This document shows positions 15,269-22,622 of a stretch of DNA of 27,489 nt, piece by piece; position 1 is the stretch's first letter; the number at the start of each line of letters is the position of its first letter. Source of the stretch: Thermacetogenium sp. UBA4966 (GTDB lineage Bacteria; Bacillota; DSM-12270; Thermacetogeniales; Thermacetogeniaceae); the NCBI GenBank assembly GCA_002397275.1, contig DHAA01000058.1:1-27489 (forward strand), given 5' to 3'. A model generated the notes under the pieces. That model was not told where the DNA came from, did not search any database, and worked only from the letters and a program-made list of their open reading frames with translations. The position numbers and the translations under genes are program-made.

Positions 15269-15399
15269 CCCCCAAACTTTATTATATGCCGGATTATCTT
15301 TTCCAGTTCAGGCAAACGGCAAAAATCATCAGAATCATTAATTATTTCTCTGTCCGCCTGCTTAATCCTCCTTTTTCAAAACCGCCTGTCCAGTAAAAT

Positions 15400-15637
15400 T
15401 CTAATATTATGGTCTCCGAACCCGGCGCCGCTTGCCGCCCTATTGGACCGCCTGTTGCATCATGCTCATGTAATTACCCTACGCGGTGACAGCTACCGAA
15501 TACGCAACCGCTTAGCGCCGCCTAATATTACTTCTCATACGAAGGAGGGATGATGATTCCAGTATTTAGTTGACGACTTTCTAGTGGCCAAAAGTGCCGA
15601 TTTTTAAATGGCCATTGACAATTAATATTAAGTTTAT
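15400..15637 (+). mobile_element. 3' remnant of an IS21-family insertion sequence (istB tail and right end)
   Basis: From 15422 to the TGA at 15551-15553 the plus strand encodes 43 codons (PAPLAALLDRLLHHAHVITL, then GDSYRIRN) that match the C-terminal end of IstB, the helper ATPase of IS21-family elements. After the stop, 15573-15622 holds AGTGGCCAAAAGTGCC and a related AAATGGCCATTGACA, the kind of repeated terminal sequence found at IS21 ends. istA and most of istB are missing, so this cannot move by itself. It lies in a 590-base gap between galU and the broken relE. Confidence 0.65.
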
Positions 15638-15792
15638 CAAAAGGGGAGCGATCATCGCCTGGGGGATCACCCCTGCCCTAACCGAGGAATTGAACCGGGA
15701 GAGCCTGGAAACGCTGGCGCCGTCCCGCTGCTGTCTCGTTAACACTGATAAAACCCTCTCCGTCAATAAGAGTTCTGAGGTCCTCAAGGCCC
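15638..15792 (+). repeat. compressed duplicate (copy X) of the decayed segment at 16707-16920
   Basis: Three blocks are shared with copy Y: 15638-15675 (inverted with respect to Y), 15697-15719 (GGGAGAGCCTGGAAACGCTGG...), and 15713-15792. In Y the last two blocks are separated by 80 bases flanked by the direct repeat GCTGGCG; here they are fused at one GCTGGCG. The plus-strand frame reads on into a stop near 15830. The source gene is not recognised. Confidence 0.7.
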
Positions 15793-15858
15793 CCAAAATC
15801 CCCCTTAGCAGGGCAGACCTTCTGGAATAAATTGTGCTTTTGAAGGGTGAGGAGTCAT

Positions 15859-16191
15859 TCACTTGGTTGGTTTTTCAGATGGTCCGCCAAACAGGATACG
15901 AAGATAATCGCGCCTGCCGTATAATATCCGGTCTATGTAGACATCCTTGCCTTTCACGCGGTAAAAGGTAAGATAGTTTCCGCATACAAGAAAACGATAA
16001 TCACTTTCGACTTCTGTGATCGAGGACAGAGACGGCCCCATTTCTGAAAAATCCTGCAACTTCTCTATGCTGTCCAGTATGCCGTTTACCGTGTTTTGTG
16101 CGGCGTTAGGGTTTTGCAGGTCTTTAAGAATGTATTCTCATATCTCGTCAAGGTCATTAAGCGCCTCCGAGGAATAATACAGCTTATTCAT
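15859..16191 (-). pseudogene. RelE-family toxin gene broken by one in-frame stop
   Basis: Read from ATG at 16191, the frame gives MNKLYYSSEALNDLDEI, then TGA (16138-16140), then EYILKDLQNPNAAQNTV and an undamaged RelE C-terminus (FLVCGNYLTFYRV, GRRDYLRILF) ending at 15859. The full frame would be 110 residues, normal for the family. TGA probably replaced TGG (Trp) by one base change. No other damage is visible, so the loss seems recent. Unless the stop is read through or a downstream start is used, the toxin is dead. It overlaps the antitoxin by 8 bases. Confidence 0.85.
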
Positions 16192-16441
16192 GGGTTTTCT
16201 CTTCGAAATACGCCTTCACGTCTTCATGTGAATGCCGTCCCTTTTCCTCTCCAGATTTCCGCCCCTTGGCAAGCTCGCCCATTAGCTTAATTGTCGCCTG
16301 CATTTTCTCGTACTCTGCCATATCAACAAGCGCATAGCGTCCTCTGCCGTTCTTTGTCAAAAAGACGGGCGCGCCCACGGCGACATCCTTCAAAACTTCA
16401 GTGTAATTTCGCAAATCTGAAACCGGCTTTATGTTTGGCAT
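16184..16441 (-). CDS. YefM/Phd-family antitoxin
   Basis: This 85-residue protein has the Phd/YefM fold that binds DNA at its N-terminus and the toxin at its C-terminus: KPVSDLRNYTEVLKDV, then PVFLTKNGRGRYALVDMAEY, which is the family signature. ATG at 16441 has AAGGGAG upstream. Its partner toxin (15859-16191) is interrupted by a stop, so it is an orphan in function, though it may still bind its own promoter (16466-16494) or other RelE-like toxins such as that at 7295-7612, whose own partner is of a different (RelB) family. Confidence 0.88.
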   Translation of the reverse strand: MPNIKPVSDLRNYTEVLKDVAVGAPVFLTKNGRGRYALVDMAEYEKMQATIKLMGELAKGRKSGEEKGRHSHEDVKAYFEEKTHE

Positions 16442-16465
16442 AAGAACATCTCCCTTGTTGATATT

Positions 16466-16494
16466 ATTATAGGCTTATTCTTCGTAAAATACAA
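16466..16494 (-). promoter_or_regulatory. promoter of the YefM-RelE pair
   Basis: On the minus strand TTGTAT (16489-16494) and a perfect TATAAT (16466-16471) are 17 bases apart, 25 bases before the antitoxin ATG. The -35 box is weak, as is common for promoters controlled by antitoxin. Confidence 0.6.
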
Positions 16495-16584
16495 CATCAA
16501 AAACAACAGCGTTACAGATAGGGGAAATTTTTTGGGTGAGTAGCTCTCGCGGTCGATCATAGAGTAAACCCATTTGAGGTGTCT

Positions 16585-16958
16585 CTGCATAGAATGCTTT
16601 TCACCGCTTTTACCGGCTATACTGAAACCACCGCCAAAGAGGATTATCTCCATTACCTGGCCCAGATTGAAGGCCCCAAAGGCATCCCCATCTGAGGCAA
16701 TCCCGACTGGGGGTGATCCCCCAGGCGATAATCGCCCCCCTTTTGGGAGAGCCTGGAAACGCTGGCGAAAAAACTGGAGGAGATGTTCGCCTATATCGCG
16801 CAGAGCGGCCTCGCATGGATGAAATTCTCGACCGGGCATGGCTGGCGCCGTCACGCTACTGTCTCGTGAACGCCGATAAAACCCTCTCCGTCAATAAAAG
16901 CTTTGAGGTCTTCAAGGCCCTGAGGGAATACTTTAAGGAAAAATATAAGCTATACTAA
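16585..16958 (+). pseudogene. decayed coding segment of unknown origin (contains copy Y repeat)
   Basis: Pieces of protein-like sequence appear in changing frames: 16594-16695 (ending GPKGIPI then a stop), 16748-16869 (ESLETLAKKLEEMFAYIAQS), and 16818-16958 (MDEILDRAWLAPSRYCLVN, then DKTLSVNKSFEVFKALREYF, ending in TAA). Frame changes and stops show it is no longer a gene. A near-palindromic block at 16707-16724 interrupts it and matches 15638-15675 in inverted orientation. I do not recognise the parent family. The rest of the gap (16959-17085) holds nothing I can identify. Confidence 0.5.
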
Positions 16959-17085
16959 TTTGTCTGCACAGAGCAAACAAAGTTTGGGCCACCCATTCTT
17001 CATAGCCGAACAGTTTCAGACTCTAAGGTTATCGGGGGCACTGCAGTTTACTTTTATGAAGCGCCGGTCTGCGCGTTCTCTATTT

Positions 17086-18039
17086 TCAAATTTCAACAAT
17101 TGCTCTACATTTCGGGTAACTTGAACATCCCCAAAATCTATTACCTTTATTCCGGCCTCGTTTGGCGATACGCTTGACCATACTAGCCCCGCAATACGGG
17201 CAAATCATTGTTTCTGCAACAGGCTCTTTTTCTGGAGTTTTAGTTTCGGCTGCCGTTGGTTCTGATTTTTCTCGGTATTCGGCAATCTGCGTTCTATATT
17301 TTTCTATATAGTCCGCGGGGTTTCCCCTGTGTAACGATAAAAAGTAACGAGCCAGTTCCTCAGTGTCTTTCTCACTGGATGTGTCACATCCCCGTTGAGA
17401 GTTTATCTGCTTTATATGATCTACCAGTTGATCAGCGCGAATCACCTGTTCTTTGATTTCCTTCTTAGCATACTTGGCATTTAAAACAGTTTTGGGATTT
17501 GCCAACACGACGACGGTTCGATAAGTATCATAAAAAAATCTTTCAAACCTTTCAAACAAAGCTTTGATTATAAAATTACTCTTGGATTCTCTTAGAATTT
17601 TTTTAATAAGCTCCAAGTGTCGCTGATTTTGAGTAATCGGAGAGTAGATGCCTTCTTTATTATATCTTCCGTTATAATATACTGTTCTGATAAAATCGCC
17701 GTTATTATTAATCTCTATATTGCCGAACAGGTTTTTGCATTCAATTACAAAATTGCGCTTGCGTGTGATGACCAGATAGTCGATCTGCGCCGATAAATCA
17801 CCGTCGGTCAGAAAAAGATCATGCAAAATAAACATCGGCATATGACTGTTTTTCAGTTCAAAAGCTATTTGCTCTTCGCCATACATTCCTGCTGACAGCA
17901 GTTTTATATCCCGCTCTATTTGAACCTGAATCTCTTGCGGAGCATCCGGCAATAATGCTTTTAGTCCTTCCAATTGCTCATTTGAACTGCCGGTTTCTTT
18001 AAGAAAAATAGGTTCTTTCATTTTATCAAACAATCCCAT
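17086..18039 (-). CDS. NERD-domain protein with C-terminal topoisomerase-type zinc finger
   Basis: The 317-residue protein has a NERD (nuclease-related) domain at about residues 50-170: GMYGEEQIAFELK, then DYLVITRKRNFVIECKNLFGNI, which carries the D...E-x-K pattern of the PD-(D/E)xK nuclease fold. The C-terminus holds a four-Cys finger (CPYCGASMVKR ... CSSYPKC) of the type found in DNA topoisomerase I. The combination suggests DNA binding or processing, but its role is unknown. ATG at 18039 is chosen because GGAGG is 9 bases upstream; a TTG at 18045 is too close. It is single, beside the decayed region, and more AT-rich than its neighbours, which may point to transfer. Confidence 0.85.
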   Translation of the reverse strand: MGLFDKMKEPIFLKETGSSNEQLEGLKALLPDAPQEIQVQIERDIKLLSAGMYGEEQIAFELKNSHMPMFILHDLFLTDGDLSAQIDYLVITRKRNFVIECKNLFGNIEINNNGDFIRTVYYNGRYNKEGIYSPITQNQRHLELIKKILRESKSNFIIKALFERFERFFYDTYRTVVVLANPKTVLNAKYAKKEIKEQVIRADQLVDHIKQINSQRGCDTSSEKDTEELARYFLSLHRGNPADYIEKYRTQIAEYREKSEPTAAETKTPEKEPVAETMICPYCGASMVKRIAKRGRNKGNRFWGCSSYPKCRAIVEI

Positions 18040-18422
18040 CGCCAACTGCCTCCTTATTGCAGTGATCGTCGATCCTTAGAAGCCTATATCTCTGAATTGG
18101 ACATTGTTCGCCAAAAATCCTGCTTATTGGATACGCTTCCTGGCCAATCCATGGTAACTACTAGACATTAGGGGGTGATCATGCTTATGCCTGATCAAAA
18201 ATACTCAAAAAAGTGAAATACTCGCATTTAGATCTTACCCTCATAATTTCATTTTCACTTAGGGACAGTAACCAATATATAGGCCGCTATCTGCATTTTG
18301 TGTATAGGCGGCTTGGAAAAATACTATTTTTCTATTATAATATGAAGGAAACACCAGTCCTAATGTCGTAGTGTATAACATAAATATGAATTAGTATAAC
18401 ACAATTGTGGAGGAGGACAACT
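18040..18422. other. intergenic region between divergent NERD gene and fbp
   Basis: This 383-base stretch holds the ribosome site of the NERD gene at its left end and the fbp promoter and leader (from 18313) at its right end. No open frame with protein-like content was seen. The middle part is AT-rich and has no repeat that I could match elsewhere in the window. Confidence 0.5.
18313..18341 (+). promoter_or_regulatory. sigma-A promoter for fbp
   Basis: TTGGAA (18313-18318) and a perfect TATAAT (18336-18341) are 17 bases apart. The leader to the ATG at 18423 is about 75 bases and contains two imperfect GTATAAC-type repeats (18371-18399), which could be a small operator. Confidence 0.7.
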
Positions 18423-19523
18423 ATGGGGAAGAAATTGACCCTATCGGTAATCAAGGCCGATGTGGGAGGCTATGTGGGACACACCTATGTTCATGAGGAA
18501 CTCCTGGAAAAAGCGAGGGAAATGTTATCTGATCACCCCCTGCTCATAGACTCTTACGTCGCCCATGTAGGCGATGACATTAATCTGATCATGACCCACG
18601 AGACAGGCCGCAACAACGGTGAAATTCATAAGCTGGCCTGGGATATCTTTACAGAATGCACTGAAGTGGCTAAAAAACTAAAGCTCTACGGCGCCGGGCA
18701 GGACCTCCTGGGAGACGCCTTTTCCGGCAACATTAAAGGGCTTGGCCCCGGGATTGCCGAAATGGAATTTGAAGAGCGGCAGAGTGAACCGGTAATAGTT
18801 TTTATGGCGGACAAAACAGAACCGGGCGCCTGGAACCTCCCTCTCTATAAGATGTTTGCCGATCCCTTCAATACCATCGGGTTGGTGATCGACCCCAAGA
18901 TGCACAACGGTTTTGACTTTGAGATCAGGGATATGATTAAGAATAAAAAGATCGTCTTCTCCACACCGGAAGAGATCTATGATATGCTGGTCTTTATCGG
19001 AGCTCCCGGGCGCTTTTGTATCAAGCGCATCTTCCATAGGGAGACAAAGGATATCGCCGCTGTCTCCAGCACACAGCGGCTCAATCTTATGGCAGGGCGC
19101 TATGTGGGTAAAGACGACCCGGTCTGCATCGTCCGCTGCCAGAGCGGTTTCCCGGCGGTAGGCGAAGCTTTAGAGCCTTTCACCTACCCCCATCTCGTCG
19201 CCGGCTGGATGCGCGGATCCCATAACGGTCCCCTGATGCCTGTCGGCATGAAAGATGCCCGTCCCACACGTTTTGACGGGCCTCCCCGGGTGGTCGCCTT
19301 AGGCTTCCAGCTCTCCGAGGGGAAACTGGTGGGCCCGCAGGACTTCTTCGGCGACCCGGCTTTCGATAATGTAAGGACCCAGGCCAACAGGGTAGCGGAC
19401 TATATGCGCCGCATGGGCCCCTTTGAGCCCAATCGCCTTCCGCTGGATGAGATGGAGTATACAACGATGCCGCAGGTGACAAAAAAGCTGAAGGATCGTT
19501 TTATCGATCTCAGAAATAAATAA
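18423..19523 (+). CDS. fbp: archaeal-type fructose-1,6-bisphosphate aldolase/phosphatase
   Basis: This 366-residue cytoplasmic enzyme both condenses triose phosphates and removes the 1-phosphate, giving fructose 6-phosphate in one step and making gluconeogenesis one-way. The metal ligands are visible: D13, H20, D51-D52, Q93 and D129, plus YVGKDD at residues 227-232, in which the Tyr and the Schiff-base Lys belong to the aldolase step and the two Asp bind magnesium. The family is common in Archaea and in deep-branching, often thermophilic or acetogenic bacteria including Moorella. ATG at 18423 has GGAGGAGG upstream. It is a single-gene transcript with its own promoter and terminator. Confidence 0.95.
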   Translation: MGKKLTLSVIKADVGGYVGHTYVHEELLEKAREMLSDHPLLIDSYVAHVGDDINLIMTHETGRNNGEIHKLAWDIFTECTEVAKKLKLYGAGQDLLGDAFSGNIKGLGPGIAEMEFEERQSEPVIVFMADKTEPGAWNLPLYKMFADPFNTIGLVIDPKMHNGFDFEIRDMIKNKKIVFSTPEEIYDMLVFIGAPGRFCIKRIFHRETKDIAAVSSTQRLNLMAGRYVGKDDPVCIVRCQSGFPAVGEALEPFTYPHLVAGWMRGSHNGPLMPVGMKDARPTRFDGPPRVVALGFQLSEGKLVGPQDFFGDPAFDNVRTQANRVADYMRRMGPFEPNRLPLDEMEYTTMPQVTKKLKDRFIDLRNK

Positions 19524-19553
19524 AGCTCTAAATCAGTATTAATGAGTTAAACT

Positions 19554-19587
19554 AAGACGGTATGGCCGCAAAGCCATGCCGTCTTTT
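19554..19587 (+). terminator. rho-independent terminator between fbp and murJ
   Basis: AAGACGGTATGGC (19554-19566) pairs with GCCATGCCGTCTT (19573-19585) with one mismatch, followed by TTTTC on the plus strand. It ends fbp; murJ comes from the other side and stops at 19641, so it may serve both. Confidence 0.85.
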
Positions 19588-19640
19588 CTCTTATTCTTAT
19601 CTTATAGGGAGGGCGCCGGGCCAGGAAAAGATGAGGGTAA

Positions 19641-21233
19641 TCAGCAGGCATCATGGACCGACCCTTTGTTTTGCCTGCGGAAAAGGCGCTTCGCCGCCTT
19701 TCCGGCAAAATCAAGGCCGGACTTCAATTCCGGCAGCCCCAGGAGGTAAGCAGCGACGGCATAGACAGCCGCACCGGCGCAGATGGACGCGGCGAGCAGC
19801 ACGGCCTCCAGGAAAAAACCAGGGGCAGGATAAACCTTAGCCAGGGCGGTCCACAGGGCGTAGACCCCCGCTCCCATCACCCCTGAAGCCAGAGAAACAC
19901 GCCACAAGCTGTCCAGCATCTCCAGGCCGCCCAACCCGCCAAGTCTCTTACGCAGAACGGCAAACAGAATAAAAACCGCAAAATAGGAGGCAAGGGAGGT
20001 TGCCAGGGCCAATCCGCCATGGGCGAGAGGCCCAATCAGCGCGAAGTTCAGGATGATGTTCACAGCCACCGCGGCTATGCCCAGCATCATCGGGGTCATC
20101 GTATCCTGCAGAGCGAAGTAAACGCGGCTGATCACCTCCCGCAGGGCCATGGGCAAGAGCCCCACACTGAAGAAAAGCACGGCAAAGGCCGTCATTTCAG
20201 TAGCCCGGGGGTCAAAAGCGCCGCGCTCAAAGAGCACCCGCACAATAGGTTCTCTCAGTACAATCAAACCGACAGCCATGGGGATGGTCAGGAAGATGCT
20301 GGCGCGCACCCCCGCCACCATAGCGCGGCGCAGCCCATGCATCTCCCGGTCAGCGGCCAGTTGAGAAAAAGTGGGGTAGAGCACAGTGGTAACAGCCATG
20401 ATAAAGATCCCCAGAGGCAACTGTGTCAGGCGAGTCCCGAAGTTCAGAGCAGAGATGCTCCCCTCCGTCAATCCGGAAGCCAGTATGCGGTCAACAACCA
20501 GCCCCAACTGGCCGGCGCCTGTTGCCAGCAGAATGGGCACGATCAGCTTCCCCACCTGCCGAAATCCCGGATCCTTCCAATCGATCAGCAACTGATAGCG
20601 ATATTTCGCCCTTTTTAAGCCGGGCAGCATGATCAGGATCTGGCTGGCGGTTGCCAGCACACTTCCTACCGCTACGCCTATAATCCCAAAGCTTATCCCT
20701 GAGATGAAGATAGACGTAATCATGATCACATTGAAGGGAATCCCTACCAGAGCCGGCCAGGTAAAACGCTCCACAGCCTGCAGATAACCTGTGAACAGGG
20801 CGGTAATCGCCATGAAAAGGATCATAGGAAGCAGCATGCGCGTCAGAGCAACCGTCAGGGTGAACGTCTCCCCTCCGAAGCCCGGAGCTACTAGCTTGAC
20901 AATTAAGGGAGCGGCAACAACACCGATCAGGATCATGACGAAGCAAAAAATCAGAATGAAGTTGATCAGGGTATTGATGAATCTGCGGCCTGCCTCCTGC
21001 CCTTCATCATGAATACGCTGGGTAAAAACAGGTATCAGGGTGGTGGTCAGGGCGGTGCTGACCACGGAAAAGAGTATCGAGGGCAAAATCGACGCCTGCA
21101 GGTAGGCGTCGGTTACACTTGTCGCCCCGAAAACACCGGCCAACGCGGCTTCCCGGATAAAGCCCAGGATTTTACTTAATATAGAGGCAACAGCAATGAT
21201 CCCTGCCGCTTTCAACAGTTGTTCTTTTTTCAT
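19641..21233 (-). CDS. murJ: lipid II flippase MurJ
   Basis: This 530-residue polytopic membrane protein matches MurJ (MviN), which moves lipid II to the outer face of the membrane for peptidoglycan synthesis. It begins with AAGIIAVASILSKILGFIREA, which contains the family signature and a conserved Arg, and has about 14 hydrophobic segments; later it has FNVIMITSIFI and the REVISRVYFALQDTMTP motif. ATG at 21233 gives the usual start MKKEQLLKAAGI. A GTG at 21281 would add 16 residues and lies too close to the predicted -10 box. The last residues are Lys/Arg-rich and cytosolic. Confidence 0.93.
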   Translation of the reverse strand: MKKEQLLKAAGIIAVASILSKILGFIREAALAGVFGATSVTDAYLQASILPSILFSVVSTALTTTLIPVFTQRIHDEGQEAGRRFINTLINFILIFCFVMILIGVVAAPLIVKLVAPGFGGETFTLTVALTRMLLPMILFMAITALFTGYLQAVERFTWPALVGIPFNVIMITSIFISGISFGIIGVAVGSVLATASQILIMLPGLKRAKYRYQLLIDWKDPGFRQVGKLIVPILLATGAGQLGLVVDRILASGLTEGSISALNFGTRLTQLPLGIFIMAVTTVLYPTFSQLAADREMHGLRRAMVAGVRASIFLTIPMAVGLIVLREPIVRVLFERGAFDPRATEMTAFAVLFFSVGLLPMALREVISRVYFALQDTMTPMMLGIAAVAVNIILNFALIGPLAHGGLALATSLASYFAVFILFAVLRKRLGGLGGLEMLDSLWRVSLASGVMGAGVYALWTALAKVYPAPGFFLEAVLLAASICAGAAVYAVAAYLLGLPELKSGLDFAGKAAKRLFRRQNKGSVHDAC

Positions 21234-21293
21234 ATGCCCCCGTCTTCCATTCTTAATACTTAATACGATTTTATTTGACACATAAACAATACA

Positions 21294-21302
21294 ATTATAC
21301 CA
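21294..21302 (-). promoter_or_regulatory. extended -10 promoter for murJ
   Basis: On the minus strand TGGTATAAT is an extended -10 element (TGnTATAAT), about 60 bases before the murJ ATG. No good -35 box is seen at 17 bases, which extended -10 promoters tolerate. Confidence 0.55.
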
Positions 21303-21362
21303 GAAATGAAAAACACCGAATCAATAAATTAAAACACCGGTAACAGTCGCCGCAAACGCGAA

Positions 21363-21392
21363 TAAAAAGCAGAGGCGAGAAGCGTTCCCTCT
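21363..21392 (-). terminator. possible terminator of the cobalamin operon
   Basis: On the minus strand AGAGG (21388-21392) can pair with CCTCT (21371-21375), followed by GCTTTTTATT. The stem is short but the position, 36 bases after the cobQ stop, fits. Confidence 0.35.
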
Positions 21393-21427
21393 CCCCCCTG
21401 CCGGCCGGTTCTGGAAACCGCTAGCGT

Positions 21428-22273
21428 CTAGTCCAGCAGTTCGTAAATTCTCTTCATATCCAGCGAACTGCGGCAGACATCTGCCAAATGGTCGAATTCT
21501 GCTTCCAGATCGACATCGTCATCTGTATAGCGGGGAGAATTTTTGAAAGAGAGGGAATCTTCTTCCGGAAGATGGATGTCGAGGAAGGGAATCACCCCGA
21601 CCACCGGCTTTCCGCTCTTATTCTCCAGGAAGTCCAGGGCAGGCCTCAGCAGAGTCAGATCCCCCCGAAACCTGTTAATAATAATCCCCTGTACAATCTC
21701 CCGCTCCTCGGGATCAAGGAGTTCCAGAGTACCCACAACGGAGGCCAGGGCGCCCCCCCGATCTATGTCTGCAACCAGCAGCACAGGCGCCTCCGCCAGC
21801 CTCGCGGTGCGCATATTGGCCAGATCGCGCTCCTTCAGATTGACCTCCGCCGGGCTCCCCGCGCCTTCAATGACGATGATTTCATATTCCTGCTGCAAGT
21901 AACTCAAGGCTTTTTTGATCTCTGCCAGCAGTTTCAGGTTCTTTCCCAGATGATAATCCAGCGAGCTCATCCCTTCCCTTAAGGGACTGCCCAGCACAAT
22001 CACCCGCGATGAGGCGCCGCCGGCAGGTTTGAGTAAAATAGGATTCATTTCTACCCGGGGCTCGATCCCCGCGGCCTGAGCCTGCAGTGCCTGAGCATGC
22101 CCCATCTCACGGCCGTCCCTGGTAATAAAGGAATTCTGCGTCATATTCTGTGCCTTGAAAGGCGCCACACGGCGCCCATCATGGCGCAGGATACGGCAGA
22201 GGGCGGCGGCAAGAATAGATTTTCCTACGTTGGAAGCAGTACCCTGCAGCATGATCGTTTTTGCTTTTGCCAA
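21428..22273 (-). CDS. cobQ: cobyric acid synthase homologue lacking the glutamine amidotransferase domain
   Basis: CobQ/CbiP amidates four side chains of adenosylcobyrinate diamide using ATP and glutamine. This protein has the complete ATP-binding domain: Walker A GTASNVGKS (residues 11-19), FKAQNMTQNSFITRDGREMG, IEGAGSPAEVNL, and VIPFLDIHLPEEDS. The expected amidotransferase domain (about 200 residues with a catalytic Cys and His) is missing, and the sequence jumps to the usual extreme C-terminus FDHLADVCRSSLDMKRIYELL. The total is 281 residues against about 500. No frameshift is seen, so it is a clean domain loss. The start is a TTG at 22273; ATG at 22252 would cut into the first strand. 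A partner amidotransferase may be elsewhere. Confidence 0.88.
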   Translation of the reverse strand: MAKAKTIMLQGTASNVGKSILAAALCRILRHDGRRVAPFKAQNMTQNSFITRDGREMGHAQALQAQAAGIEPRVEMNPILLKPAGGASSRVIVLGSPLREGMSSLDYHLGKNLKLLAEIKKALSYLQQEYEIIVIEGAGSPAEVNLKERDLANMRTARLAEAPVLLVADIDRGGALASVVGTLELLDPEEREIVQGIIINRFRGDLTLLRPALDFLENKSGKPVVGVIPFLDIHLPEEDSLSFKNSPRYTDDDVDLEAEFDHLADVCRSSLDMKRIYELLD

Positions 22274-22301
22274 CTTGAGGACACAACCTTTCTCTATGGT
22301 T

Positions 22302-22617
22302 AACTACCCTGAAAATAACGTTCTGCTATTTTCATCCATCTGATGGCGCCCCCGTATTGTGGGGGCATGAGCGTCTACCTTCCTTGAAAATAAAAGCTAC
22401 TCAATCGCGAAACAGCCGGATGGATTCCAGCGAAGCGACCATTATGGAGTTACGGGTAACGGCATCAGGCGCAGCGAAGTTGCCGGTTAATTTGGAAGTT
22501 GGATGCTCACATCCAGTCATAATAGGGAGCAAGCGGAATCCACCGGCCAGGTGGATCGCCTCTGAACAGTGGCTACCCTGAAAGTTCTGCTACTTTCATC
22601 CATTTGATGGTGAAGCG
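22302..22617. repeat. composite repeat, locus 2 (A - B - A) inside the cobalamin operon
   Basis: The 349-base gap between cobQ and cbiX-cbiC is almost filled by this element. Module A copies lie at 22302-22347 (hairpin 22310-22334) and 22571-22617 (hairpin 22579-22598). Module B (22415-22547) has the same arms as at 6758-6831 but about 60 more bases in the centre. A separate GC-rich hairpin, GCCCCC/GGGGGC, is at 22348-22366, and a partial A-like TTGAAAATAAAAGC lies at 22384-22397. The orientation is opposite to locus 1. The element begins 6 bases after the cbiX-cbiC stop, so it is probably transcribed with the operon. Confidence 0.75.
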
Positions 22618-22622
22618 AATTA

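Noticed and set aside
20019..20618. 199-codon plus-strand open frame rich in His and Gln
   Set aside because: It is antisense to murJ and its composition is that of a reverse-strand shadow of a membrane protein gene.
22302..22617. CRISPR array
   Set aside because: The repeats are few, of two kinds and inverted between loci, without regular spacers.
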